Source: Asaia sp. W19
GTDB lineage: Bacteria > Pseudomonadota > Alphaproteobacteria > Acetobacterales > Acetobacteraceae
Assembly: GCF_003994335.1 (NCBI RefSeq)
Contig: NZ_PNQZ01000067.1
Coordinates: 1-64,000, forward strand
Length of the DNA: 64,000 bases
Reading direction: 5' to 3'
A model generated the notes under the pieces. It worked only from the letters and a program-made list of their open reading frames with translations, did no database searches and had not been told where the DNA came from. The stretch's first letter is position 1; each line of letters starts with the position of its first letter. Positions 35,429 through 43,925 of the stretch are shown here, one piece after another. A program made the translations under genes and the position numbers.

Positions 35429-36998
35429 GGCGCGACGCCTCCGTTCCGTTCGATAGGCTCTCGATACGCGGCCCGGCTTTCCTGCCGGAACCGGCGCGAC
35501 TGGCCCAGACGAAACGGGTCTCGATGCGTTTTTGCAGATGCAGAAACGCGAAGACCATGGCCAGATAATAGACCAGTGCCGCAGCGTAATACTCGGTGAA
35601 TTCGAAGCTGCGCGCCACCTGGACCTGCGTGATGAAAAGCAGTTCCTGCAAGGAGATGACCGAGGCGAGCGAGGTTGTCTTGAGCAGGGAGATGAACTCG
35701 TTGATGGTGGGCGGCAGGGCCACGCGCAATGCCTGCGGGAATATCACGTGGCGGTAGATTTGCGACGGACTCATGCCCAGAGCCTGCCCGCCCGCCAGCT
35801 GACCCGGATCGATGGCGCTCAATGCGGCACGGTTGATCTCGACCTGATAGGCCGATTCATTGATCGAAAGGCAGATCCAGGTGGCCAGGAACGGCGAGAA
35901 CCAGCCTTCACGAAATATGGGAAAGAACTGCGGCAATGCATTCCAGATGAACAGCAATTGCAGCAGGGTCGGCGCGCCCCGGAATACGGCGACATAGGCG
36001 CGCAGAAAAGGATGCCAGAGGGAGCGCGGTGCGTTGAGCTTGAGCGCGATGGGAATGGAAATCACGATGGCGGCGGCATGGGAGGCCAACGCAATGACCA
36101 GTGTCATCACGGCGCCTTTGAGAAAGGCCATGGAAAACAGCGCCGAAAAAAAGGTGGTGGTGTTAAAGCGCGGCCTTTCGCTCGTCACGCCGAGGGCGGC
36201 GCGCGCGGCGCTGCCCACATTCCATTTCTTCTCGAGGGCCGTGATTTTGCCCTGTCTCTTCAGCGTGTCGATGGCAGCGGCCAGAAGCGCCTTGTCCTGA
36301 CCGGAGCGGCGCAGATAGAGCGCGAACTCGGAATAGCCCGGCAGGCTGGGGCTGAAGATCACGTGCAGTTTCCCGCCAAGCTGGGCCTGACGATAGAAAA
36401 GCTCGACATCCTGACTGAGGAAATTCTGCGAGCGCCCGACAAGCACCTGCTGCACCACCTGATCCTCGCTCGGATATTGCTGCAGGGCGATGGGGGGCTC
36501 GCCGCGCGCGACCAGGGTCTGGTTGATCTCCTCGATACGGGCCGCGTAGCTGGTCCCGGATTCGACGGCGAGGCTCTGGCCAGCCAGAGCCTCGAAGCTC
36601 GTGACTGGCGCAATCTGGCTTGGGGCCACGATCACGGGCGAGGTGTCGAGATAGGCAACGGCATCAAAAAGACGTTCGCGTGCCGCCTGCTTCAGCACCC
36701 CGCTGATGACCAGACTGCACCGCCCGGCGGCCAGACTGGGGAACAGCCCCGTGAAATCCATGGTCTTGAAGGTGACTTGCACATGCCACAGCGCACCGAG
36801 CTCCCTGGCCAGTGCGATATCGAACCCGTCAATCGCCGAGAGATCCGCCCCGTTGACAAAGGTCATGGGCGGCAGGGTCGGATTGGTGCAGACACTCAAG
36901 GTGTTGTTTTCGATGAAGGAAGGGCGCTCCTGCGCCCGGACGGAGGCACTCGACAAAAGGGCTGCGAGGCAGAGGAACAGGCAAGGCAGGAGCCGCAT
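35418..36998 (-). CDS. Fused periplasmic binding protein and permease of an amino-acid-type ABC importer
   Basis: One 526-residue chain holds both importer functions. Residues 1-22 are a signal peptide (LLPCLFLCLAALLSSASVRA). Residues about 30-260 form a family 3 solute-binding domain (NNTLSVCTNPTLPPMTF, DGFDIALARELGA, DFTGLFPSLAAGRCSL). Residues about 280-510 form the permease, with several hydrophobic spans and the EAA-type loop QALGMSPSQIYRHVIFPQAL. Fusions like this are common in Firmicutes (GlnP) but less so in Gram-negative bacteria, where the binding domain would be tethered at the inner membrane. ATG 36998 overlaps the LysR stop (TGATG); an ATG two codons earlier is possible. Polar amino-acid-like solutes are the expected substrates. 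Confidence 0.9.
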   Translation of the reverse strand: MRLLPCLFLCLAALLSSASVRAQERPSFIENNTLSVCTNPTLPPMTFVNGADLSAIDGFDIALARELGALWHVQVTFKTMDFTGLFPSLAAGRCSLVISGVLKQAARERLFDAVAYLDTSPVIVAPSQIAPVTSFEALAGQSLAVESGTSYAARIEEINQTLVARGEPPIALQQYPSEDQVVQQVLVGRSQNFLSQDVELFYRQAQLGGKLHVIFSPSLPGYSEFALYLRRSGQDKALLAAAIDTLKRQGKITALEKKWNVGSAARAALGVTSERPRFNTTTFFSALFSMAFLKGAVMTLVIALASHAAAIVISIPIALKLNAPRSLWHPFLRAYVAVFRGAPTLLQLLFIWNALPQFFPIFREGWFSPFLATWICLSINESAYQVEINRAALSAIDPGQLAGGQALGMSPSQIYRHVIFPQALRVALPPTINEFISLLKTTSLASVISLQELLFITQVQVARSFEFTEYYAAALVYYLAMVFAFLHLQKRIETRFVWASRAGSGRKAGPRIESLSNGTEASRHAA

Positions 36999-37981
36999 CA
37001 GCATGTCTCTTCGAGAATGGAGCGGAATGTTTCGGCCATGAGACCGTTTTCCGGCGTGGGGCGTATCAGGAAATAGAAATGATTGACCAGATGCAGGTCA
37101 TTGAAACGGATATGACGCAACCGGTCCTGCTGGACCATCTGGGTGACGAACAGCTCCGGCAGGAACCCGACATACATGCCTGACAGGATCAGCAGCGCAC
37201 GAGAATCGATGTTCTCGGCTTTCGCGGCAAAATTCATGGCGGGGCGCAATTCGTCCCAGCGCGGGGAAGAGGCGGCATCGCTCACGCTGATCATGCGCGC
37301 CTGAGCGAGCGCGTCGACATCGATGGCTTCTTCGGGCATGTCGAAAAGAGGGTGGCGCGAGCCGCAATAGAGATTGGACCGCTCGCTGAACAGGGCGGTC
37401 GCTTCCATTTCCGGCTGCTGATGGGGGTAGAGCGTGATCCCTGCGGTTGCCGTGCCGTTGCGAACGGCGAACTCGACATCGCGTGTCGAGGCGGAGCGCA
37501 CATCCAGTTCGACCGCCGGATAACGGCTCGTAAAGATCTGTATGGCGCGCAGAAGCGCCGTCTCCCCATGGAACTGGATGTTATCGGGCAGATACAGGCA
37601 GAAGCGGCCCGACAAGGTGCCGCTCACGTCATTGATCCGCTGCTGGAACAGATCGAGATCGTTGAACAGGCGCGCGGTGGCATCCAGCACGCCTTCGCCT
37701 TCTCTGGTAAGGGCAAAGCCCGCTCTCCCCCGATGGCAAAGGACCATGCTCAGGCGGTTTTCCAGCGCGGCGATATCGATGCTGATGGAGGATTTGCTCT
37801 TGCCCAGTGCCAGCTCGGCCGCGGCAAACCCGCCATGCTGCGCCACGCAGGCAAAGACCCTAAGCAGCCGCAGATCGACTTCCGCGATACGGCCCTGAAA
37901 CCCGCTGGCACGGGGCAGGCGTCGGGGCTGGTTGGGCATACGCGCACGGGACAAAGGCAGGAATCCTGATTCAGACAGCAT
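36998..37981 (-). CDS. LysR-family transcriptional regulator
   Basis: A 327-residue regulator. After a short basic leader, EVDLRLLRVFACVAQHGGFAAAELALGKSKSSISIDIAALENRL is the winged helix-turn-helix, and the rest is a LysR substrate-binding domain. It is the first gene of the minus-strand cluster and overlaps the importer gene, so it is transcribed with what it probably controls. It is divergent from the dimethylargininase-like gene with 231 bases between, the usual LysR arrangement. The effector is unknown. Confidence 0.92.
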   Translation of the reverse strand: MLSESGFLPLSRARMPNQPRRLPRASGFQGRIAEVDLRLLRVFACVAQHGGFAAAELALGKSKSSISIDIAALENRLSMVLCHRGRAGFALTREGEGVLDATARLFNDLDLFQQRINDVSGTLSGRFCLYLPDNIQFHGETALLRAIQIFTSRYPAVELDVRSASTRDVEFAVRNGTATAGITLYPHQQPEMEATALFSERSNLYCGSRHPLFDMPEEAIDVDALAQARMISVSDAASSPRWDELRPAMNFAAKAENIDSRALLILSGMYVGFLPELFVTQMVQQDRLRHIRFNDLHLVNHFYFLIRPTPENGLMAETFRSILEETC

Positions 37982-38078
37982 GATATGATATCCCCCCTGT
38001 CATCGTGATCAACCTGCCCTTTTCGATTGCCCATCCTGTGGGATGACGGTTTCCTCGAGCAGTATGGCGGGGTTTGTC

Positions 38079-38101
38079 GCGTCTTTTAATTTATGAAACG
38101 C
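38079..38101. promoter_or_regulatory. Candidate LysR-type operator
   Basis: A 23-base imperfect dyad (arms GCGTCTTTTAA and TTATGAAACGC around a central T, 8 of 11 positions symmetric) lies in the LysR / dimethylargininase intergenic region. It contains an AT-rich core flanked by GCGT and its complement, similar in style to T-N11-A sites. It is a prediction from symmetry and position only. Confidence 0.4.
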
Positions 38102-38212
38102 CAAACCAAACTCCATCTCATTATGATTGAGCAATGGCGTGCAGCCCCCTAGCGTTCCTCCTGCCCGTTCGAGGCCTTTCATTCCTGCCTGATAGATCAA
38201 GGGGAGCCGCGC

Positions 38213-39079
38213 ATGACCGCCAATCGCTGGTTTGTCGATAGTGAAACCGGAACGCTGACGGATGTGCTGCTGTGCCCACCCGATTTCTACAGCTGGAACC
38301 CAAGTAACGATATCGCCATACGCAGCCTCGCCAGTGGCGCGCGCCCCGACCCGGCAAGGCTGCGCGCGCAATTCGATGGCCTTGTGGCCGTGCTGCAGGA
38401 GGCGGGGGTTCATTGCCACTTCCTGACGCCGAAGGAAGGGCAGATCTATCAGGTCTATACCCGCGATTCCTCCCAGACCACGCCCTGGGGCACGGTGGTC
38501 ACGCGCCTGATGCGCCCCGAGCGCCAGCCCGAAAGCGAGGGGATCGAGGAATTTTACGGCGAGGATGAAATCATTGGTCGCTGCACCCAAGGCTATGTCG
38601 AAGGCGGAGATATCCATATCATCCGCCCGGGTCTGGTCGTGGTCGGTGTGAGCGGGGGACGCACCGATGTAACAGGCGCGCAGGAATTCCTGAAGCCGTT
38701 CGAGGCGGCGGGATGGACCTGCCGCATGATCCATTTCCCCGAGCATTTCCTGCATCTCGATGTCATCTTCACCATGGTGTCCGCTGGGCTGGCCATTGGC
38801 GTGACCGACGTGCTGGAGGATGAGGACCTGGCCTGGTTCGAGGCGCAGGGCATCCGGATCCTGCCGGTAAGCTACAAGGAAGCCATGCGGGACATGGCCT
38901 GCAACGTGCTGGCTCTGGGCGACGGCCGCGTGGTCAGCCCCCGTCATTCGCGCCGGGTCAACGCGCTGCTGCGAGATCATGGGCTGACGGTTTATGAGCC
39001 CGAACTCGACCAGTTTTCCCAGGGGGGCGGCAGCATTCATTGCATGACGATGCCGCTCAGACGTGCCAGTCTGGCCTGA
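38213..39079 (+). CDS. Dimethylargininase/amidinotransferase-family hydrolase
   Basis: A 288-residue pentein-fold enzyme of the DDAH/arginine deiminase group, which cleaves guanidino groups. The catalytic Cys277 is in GGSIHCMTMPL, His181 is in HFLHLDVIF, VEGGDIHII is the signature EGGD, and VYTRDSSQTTPWG carries the substrate-binding Asp. Known relatives turn N-methylated arginine into citrulline and an amine; others act on arginine or on glycine amidination. AAGGGGAG precedes the ATG. It starts the plus-strand half of the LysR cluster and is followed by the hydroxyacid dehydrogenase 61 bases later. The guanidino substrate is therefore a candidate ligand of the amino-acid-type importer. Confidence 0.9.
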   Translation: MTANRWFVDSETGTLTDVLLCPPDFYSWNPSNDIAIRSLASGARPDPARLRAQFDGLVAVLQEAGVHCHFLTPKEGQIYQVYTRDSSQTTPWGTVVTRLMRPERQPESEGIEEFYGEDEIIGRCTQGYVEGGDIHIIRPGLVVVGVSGGRTDVTGAQEFLKPFEAAGWTCRMIHFPEHFLHLDVIFTMVSAGLAIGVTDVLEDEDLAWFEAQGIRILPVSYKEAMRDMACNVLALGDGRVVSPRHSRRVNALLRDHGLTVYEPELDQFSQGGGSIHCMTMPLRRASLA

Positions 39080-39140
39080 TCCGCCGCAAGGTCTTCGGGC
39101 CGGAAACCCGGTGCGATTCCGGGAACAGGAGAGACAGATC

Positions 39141-40091
39141 ATGGCCCCAAGGCTGATAATCAGTGCGGATGGACCCGAGGCTTATGCGGGGTGGCGCGAT
39201 TCCTTTGCGCAGCATGCTCCGGAAATCGACATCCTCTCCTGGTTCGATGCCCAGACCCCGCGAGAGGAGGCGCAGTATGCGCTGGTCTGGGAAGCCGATG
39301 ATCATGATCTGCGGGCCATGCATCACATGCGGGGCATCCTCTGCACGGGCGCTGGCGTGAACCATCTGGTGAGCAGTCCGGATTTTCCCCACCATGTGCC
39401 TCTGGTGCGTATGGGGGGCGGCGATACCGGAGCGCTCATGGCCGATTACGTGCTCTGGGCCTGCATGACCCTTCTGCGCGATGCACGCACTTGGGCATTG
39501 CAGCAGGAGCGTCATGTCTGGGCGCGCAACCTGGTCTCGCGCACCTCTGCCAGCACGCATGTGACGGTGCTGGGCTATGGGCAGATCGGCTCGGTCGTAG
39601 CGCAGAGACTGGCGCGGGCAGGGTTCCGGGTTACGGCCTGGCGTCGCGCTTCGGGTGAGACCCGCGATGGCGAGGTTCGGCTCCTCGGCGGTGAGGAGGG
39701 GTTTGCTTCTGCCCTGGCTGGCACCGATCTGCTGGTCAATCTGCTGCCAAGCACGCCCCAGACCCGCCAGATCCTGAACCACGGGAGCCTGTCGCTGCTC
39801 AAGCGCGGAGCAGGGCTCATCAATGTCGGGCGCGGCGATCATCTGGTCGAGGCCGATCTGCTGGCTCTGCTGGAGGCGGGACATCTTGCCGGGGCCGTGC
39901 TCGATGTCGTTGCGCAGGAGCCGCTCTCACCGGTCTCGCCTCTTTGGGATCATCCTGCTATCACGCTCACGCCCCATGTCGCCTCCGAAGCGTCGCGCGA
40001 GGCGCAGGTGCGCTATCTGGCCCAGAGTATCGCCCAGCTTGAACGCGGCGAAATGCCTGCGCTTCTTTTCGACCATCAGCGCGGTTACTGA
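39141..40091 (+). CDS. D-2-hydroxyacid dehydrogenase (GhrA-like)
   Basis: A 316-residue NAD(P)-dependent dehydrogenase that reduces 2-oxoacids (glyoxylate, hydroxypyruvate or longer) to D-2-hydroxyacids, or the reverse. The Rossmann motif is VTVLGYGQIGSVVAQRL, the catalytic Arg is in INVGRGDHLVE, the acidic residue in VAQEPLSP and the His in TPHVASEA. ACAGGAGAGACAGATC precedes the ATG. It lies between the dimethylargininase-like and glycosyltransferase genes and is likely co-transcribed with them. A 2-oxoacid formed in the pathway could be its substrate; this is inferred. Confidence 0.9.
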   Translation: MAPRLIISADGPEAYAGWRDSFAQHAPEIDILSWFDAQTPREEAQYALVWEADDHDLRAMHHMRGILCTGAGVNHLVSSPDFPHHVPLVRMGGGDTGALMADYVLWACMTLLRDARTWALQQERHVWARNLVSRTSASTHVTVLGYGQIGSVVAQRLARAGFRVTAWRRASGETRDGEVRLLGGEEGFASALAGTDLLVNLLPSTPQTRQILNHGSLSLLKRGAGLINVGRGDHLVEADLLALLEAGHLAGAVLDVVAQEPLSPVSPLWDHPAITLTPHVASEASREAQVRYLAQSIAQLERGEMPALLFDHQRGY

Positions 40092-40180
40092 AACCCTGCG
40101 CCTCGCCCTCACGGCCTGTTTTGCAGGGGGAAAAGCCCGGATGTGATAAGCCATCTCGCCGAACAGGAGGGGGGGAGATC

Positions 40181-40909
40181 ATGCGTAAACTGGTCATCAA
40201 CAGGGCCTGCGATACGGCGCGTCTAAGCGCATTCCTGGCCAGCAATGCGCATATTGCGTCGATCGAGCGCGTGGAGGGTACGGAGGGCGCAAGCGTTCCG
40301 CTGGCGAGTCTCGTTGAACGCGGCATGGCCGATCCGGGGCTGGTCTATACGCCGGGCGCCATCGGGGCGGCCCTGTCTCATCTTGGCCTGTGGAGCCGGG
40401 CGGTACAGCAGGGCGAGCCCTTGATGATTTTCGAAGATGACGCCTTGCTCTGCCAGAATTTCGAGACAGAGAGCACCAGGCTGATCGCGACCTTGCCCCC
40501 GGACTGGGACATCGCGCTGCTGGGCTATAATTTCAACGCGCCCATCACGCTGGATGCGCTTCCTGGCGTCACCCGAAGCGTCGTGACGCTTGATGAAAAG
40601 CGCATGCAGAAAAACGCTGCTTTCTTCCCTCTACAGGACCGCCACGCGAGTTTCTTCCGGCTGCTGCAGGGGTTCGGGCTTTGCGCCTACGCCATTTCAC
40701 CCAAAGGCGCGCGCCGTCTTCTGGAATGCTGCCTGCCATTACGCGCACAGGAATATCAGCAACTCGGTCTGGACCGTATGGTGCGCAATGTCGGCATAGA
40801 CGTCGTAACATCCTATTATTTCAGCCAGATCGACGCTTATGGTGCTTTTCCGCCACTCGCCATTTCGCCGAATGAGAGCGGGACTTCAACAACGAAGAAA
40901 CGTCTGTAA
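40181..40909 (+). CDS. Glycosyltransferase family 25 (LPS-type)
   Basis: A 242-residue GT25 enzyme, the family that adds galactose or glucose to lipooligosaccharide. VINRACDTARLSAFL at the N-terminus, YTPGAIGAALSHLGLWSRAVQ and LMIFEDDALL (acidic motif for metal and sugar nucleotide), then DWDIALLGYNF and AYAISPKGARRLLE are diagnostic. ACAGGAGGGGGGGAG precedes the ATG. It is 89 bases after the hydroxyacid dehydrogenase, in a place where LPS genes are not expected. It might glycosylate the cell surface or a secreted product of the same cluster, or just be an unlinked neighbour. Confidence 0.85.
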   Translation: MRKLVINRACDTARLSAFLASNAHIASIERVEGTEGASVPLASLVERGMADPGLVYTPGAIGAALSHLGLWSRAVQQGEPLMIFEDDALLCQNFETESTRLIATLPPDWDIALLGYNFNAPITLDALPGVTRSVVTLDEKRMQKNAAFFPLQDRHASFFRLLQGFGLCAYAISPKGARRLLECCLPLRAQEYQQLGLDRMVRNVGIDVVTSYYFSQIDAYGAFPPLAISPNESGTSTTKKRL

Positions 40910-41055
40910 GAAGCCACAGTTTAGCTTCGGAATCTGAATGCTCCCCTCAGCGGGGCGCATGAAATATCGTTGAGGCCAAGTTTCTTAACTATTAGGAAAT
41001 ACTCTGATTCCTAGTCAGTTCCAGAGAGGCATTCTGCGCTCGGACTGGTGATGCG

Positions 41056-42825
41056 ATGATGAAAAATATCAAGATACTCGGAAAGCTGACACTCTCATTC
41101 TCCGTCATTGTCGCGGTAGTGGTCGTTTTCTCCTTCATGGCGTTCCGCTCTCTCTCCGCAATACAGAAGGCGGATCGGGAAAATGATCAGGCTCAGCAAA
41201 CAATCACAGGGCTGAATGATCTTCTCGACATACTCGTTGAAAGTCAGAATGCCATGCGCGGGTACGTCGCGAGCGCCAATGGTCAGTTTATCGGGCGTAT
41301 CAGCGGGTATCAGGCTGAGATCGGTCCGCTGATGGCGCGGCTTGCCAGAGACCTGCCGCCCGACCTGATCGAGCGGGATTACCGCCCGCTTGCCGCCTCG
41401 ATCGACAGTTTCACGAGCCAGTTGACAGCGACGGTTCGCGCAATGTCCGACTCCGCTCAAATTCCTCAGGTGCGTGTGAATGTTGCCAACACCGCGAGAC
41501 TTACCGCGATACGCCGCTATGTAGGGGATCTGATCAAGGCAGAGCGCAACACGGTGGCACAGCGGAGTGCCGCGGCAGCTCACGCCTATAAAACCGGAGT
41601 GCTAACACTGTTATTGGGCGGGGCGCTCACAACCCTCATTGCAATCCTCATGGGGGTTGGTCTTATGCGTGCGCTGGCATCGCCTGTTGTCAGAATGACC
41701 GGTGTCATGAAGGCGCTCGCGACCGGGGATCAGTCGATTTCGGTGCCGGGTGCTGAACGTGGGGATGAGATCGGAACGATGGCCAAAGCCCTGGAGGTTT
41801 TCAGGCGTGCCGTTATCCAGAAGGCTGAACTCGAGGCGGAGGCCGAGAGAGCGAGGCGTGCTCAGGAGGCCGAACGACAGGAGCGTCAAGCAGAAGCTGA
41901 GAAATCCGCGAGGCAGTTGAGAGAGGCGACAGATAGTCTGGCAGCAGGGTTGGCGCGCATGGCGACCGGGGATCTTTCTGTTCAGATCGACCATCGTTTT
42001 TCTGAGCAACTCGAACCCTTGCGCGCCGATTTTAACCGCTCTGTCCAGCAATTGTCCCAGGTTCTTGCCACGGTTTCCGGCTCGGCAGTCAGTATTGGCA
42101 ATTCGACCGAAGAATTGGCGACAGCCTCCGACAATCTTTCGCGTCGCACCGAGCAGCAGGCGGCCTCGCTCGAGGAGACGGCGGCCGCCCTCGTCAAGAT
42201 TACGCAGCGCGTCCATGAAACCACTGAGGAAACCCGGAACGCTCATCAGGTGATCGCGGCATCGAAGGCGGATGCCGAGCACGCCGAATCTGTGGTCTCG
42301 CGCGCCATGGAGGCCATGGGCAGAATAGACGGATCGTCCAAATCCATCGCTCATATCGTGACGATCATCAGCGATATCGCCTTCCAGACCAATATTCTGG
42401 CACTCAATGCGGGTGTCGAAGCTGCGCGGGCTGGCGAGACCGGTCGTGGCTTTGCCGTTGTCGCAGATGAGGTGCGCAATCTTGCGCATCGATCAGCCGA
42501 GGCAGTGAAAGAGATATCACTCCTGATTGCGAGTTCGACCGGTCAGGTCCAGGCCGGTGTTTCCTCCGTGCGGGAAACCGGCGATGCGCTTCAGAGGCTA
42601 CTTGCACAGTTCAGCAAGACGAGCACGCTGGTGGCGAATATTGCCGATGCTGCCCGTGACCAGGCGACCAGTATTGGTGAACTGGATATTGCCATGCGCA
42701 GTATGGAACAGGTCACGCAGCATAATGCAGCCATTGCAGAGCAAAGCGCGGCTGCAAGTCGAAACCTCGCTTCCATGGCGGGCGGCTTGACAAGTCTTGT
42801 TCGGGAATTTGAACTGGCTGCCTGA
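41056..42825 (+). CDS. Methyl-accepting chemotaxis protein
   Basis: A 589-residue chemoreceptor. Transmembrane span 1 is at about residues 12-32 ([15 protein letters not shown]), a helical periplasmic domain of about 150 residues follows, and span 2 is near residue 185-210 ([20 protein letters not shown]). Then come a HAMP domain, a coiled coil rich in Glu and Arg, and the conserved signalling hairpin tip ([29 protein letters not shown]). Methylation-helix Gln and Glu pairs are present. No CheB/CheR pentapeptide is visible at the C-terminus (FELAA). It sits between the unusual uptake cluster and the inositol operon, so attraction to one of those compounds is possible. Confidence 0.95.
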   Translation: MMKNIKILGKLTLSFSVIVAVVVVFSFMAFRSLSAIQKADRENDQAQQTITGLNDLLDILVESQNAMRGYVASANGQFIGRISGYQAEIGPLMARLARDLPPDLIERDYRPLAASIDSFTSQLTATVRAMSDSAQIPQVRVNVANTARLTAIRRYVGDLIKAERNTVAQRSAAAAHAYKTGVLTLLLGGALTTLIAILMGVGLMRALASPVVRMTGVMKALATGDQSISVPGAERGDEIGTMAKALEVFRRAVIQKAELEAEAERARRAQEAERQERQAEAEKSARQLREATDSLAAGLARMATGDLSVQIDHRFSEQLEPLRADFNRSVQQLSQVLATVSGSAVSIGNSTEELATASDNLSRRTEQQAASLEETAAALVKITQRVHETTEETRNAHQVIAASKADAEHAESVVSRAMEAMGRIDGSSKSIAHIVTIISDIAFQTNILALNAGVEAARAGETGRGFAVVADEVRNLAHRSAEAVKEISLLIASSTGQVQAGVSSVRETGDALQRLLAQFSKTSTLVANIADAARDQATSIGELDIAMRSMEQVTQHNAAIAEQSAAASRNLASMAGGLTSLVREFELAA

Positions 42826-42869
42826 GCGCTTTCATGCGCCGCAGATATGGGGCGTATCGGGAAATAGGG

Positions 42870-42889
42870 GGGGCTCTAGCCCCGTCTTT
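42870..42889 (+). terminator. Short hairpin after the chemoreceptor gene
   Basis: GGGGC-TCTA-GCCCC (42870-42883) followed by GTCTTTC, overlapping the stop codon of the convergent RpiR gene. The short T-rich tail suggests weak termination. Confidence 0.4.
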
Positions 42890-43715
42890 CTGCAATGGCG
42901 GCGGCCAGGGTCGAGACGAGCACCATCGAGGCGGCATTGGATCGGAAGCCCTGAAAATCCGCCTCATGCACTTCGAGCCACAGCCCCGATTGCGGGATGA
43001 CAGGGCTCGCTGCGTTGTCCGTCATGCTGATAACTGGCACGTGGCGCGCTTCAAGCGCCTGAAACAGTTCGATCGTCCTGGGGGCATAGGCGGTATAGCT
43101 GAGCACGAGTGCGGCATCCTGCGCCCCGGCATGGCCGAAGCTCTCCTCCTCCATTCCGGTTTCCAGGCCGATGATCTGATGGTGTATATCGAGCTTTGCC
43201 AGAAGGTAGGACAGGTACCGTATGACCGGCATGGAGCGGCGTAGCCCCAGCAGATAGAGGCATTGCGCCTGGGCCAGTGTCGTGACCGCCGCTTCCAGCC
43301 TATCGGGTAGAAGATGCGCCTGCAGGGCTCGCAGGGAGTCGAGGGCCGCCTCGTAGAAGCCGTTGAAAATGACCGATGCTTCGAGTGGCTCCCCATCGAC
43401 ACGATGCAGCGCGTTGACCCGGTCGCGATAGGCGACATTGCGTACACGCAGCCTGTCTCTAAACACCGCCTGCATGTCCGAAAAACCCGCAAACCCAAGC
43501 GTGCGGGCGAAACGCACCACCGTCGAAGGCTGCACCCCGGCCTGTCCGGCCAAAGAGCTCACGGTGCCAAGCGCCACCTCATCGGGCGAAGCCGTCACGA
43601 AATCGGCAAGCTGGACCAGACGCTTGGGCAAATCGGCGTAGCAGCCGCGCAGACGCTGATGGAACGCATCGAAATCGGATTGGGTAGGCGAAGCGTCTTC
43701 AGGGAACTCGGTCAA
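42876..43715 (-). CDS. RpiR-family regulator, probable inositol repressor
   Basis: A 279-residue regulator with an N-terminal RpiR/MurR helix-turn-helix (SLAGQAGVQPSTVVRFARTLGFAGFSDMQ) and a C-terminal SIS sugar-phosphate-binding domain (CLYLLGLRRSMPVIRYLSYLL, DAALVLSYTAYAPRTIELFQ). It is divergent from iolC across 210 bases that contain three matching dyads, the arrangement found for RpiR-type IolR proteins of rhizobia. The likely role is repression of the inositol operon with a sugar-phosphate intermediate as inducer. The first dyad, 20 bases before its own start, suggests autoregulation. Confidence 0.9.
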   Translation of the reverse strand: MTEFPEDASPTQSDFDAFHQRLRGCYADLPKRLVQLADFVTASPDEVALGTVSSLAGQAGVQPSTVVRFARTLGFAGFSDMQAVFRDRLRVRNVAYRDRVNALHRVDGEPLEASVIFNGFYEAALDSLRALQAHLLPDRLEAAVTTLAQAQCLYLLGLRRSMPVIRYLSYLLAKLDIHHQIIGLETGMEEESFGHAGAQDAALVLSYTAYAPRTIELFQALEARHVPVISMTDNAASPVIPQSGLWLEVHEADFQGFRSNAASMVLVSTLAAAIAERRG

Positions 43716-43734
43716 GGTGGCGCAATCCAGAAAG

Positions 43735-43748
43735 GGAATGAATATTCC
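43735..43748. promoter_or_regulatory. GGAA-N6-TTCC dyad near the RpiR gene start
   Basis: GGAA-TGAATA-TTCC matches exactly the GGAA-N6-TTCC pattern recalled for the RpiR-type IolR of Sinorhizobium meliloti. It lies 20 bases upstream of the regulator start codon, so it would fit autoregulation. Confidence 0.6.
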
Positions 43749-43844
43749 ATATCAAAGCGAGGCGCCTCCGCGAAGGGCCCCGAACCGCAAGGGCGGGTCA
43801 CCCGGAGCTTAATCACATCCCCGTGGGAAATTAAAGAATATTAG

Positions 43845-43858
43845 GGAATGTACGTTCT
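43845..43858. promoter_or_regulatory. GGAA-N6-TTCT dyad in the iol promoter region
   Basis: GGAA-TGTACG-TTCT differs from the consensus dyad by one base. It lies 68 bases before the iolC start. Confidence 0.55.
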
Positions 43859-43875
43859 ATGACGTGACCAAGAAC

Positions 43876-43889
43876 AGAATGTATGTTCT
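43876..43889. promoter_or_regulatory. AGAA-N6-TTCT dyad in the iol promoter region
   Basis: AGAA-TGTATG-TTCT is fully symmetric in its arms. Its centre is 31 bases from the centre of the preceding dyad, about three helical turns, so two regulator dimers could lie on the same DNA face. Confidence 0.55.
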
Positions 43890-43925
43890 TATCATAGGCA
43901 ACGTAACATGCTGCAGGAGTCGGGG

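Noticed and set aside
35532..37076. 514-codon open frame on the plus strand opposite the fused importer
   Set aside because: Antisense shadow of a gene with clear binding-protein and permease domains; low-complexity, Gly/Gln/Arg-rich product and no ribosome binding site.
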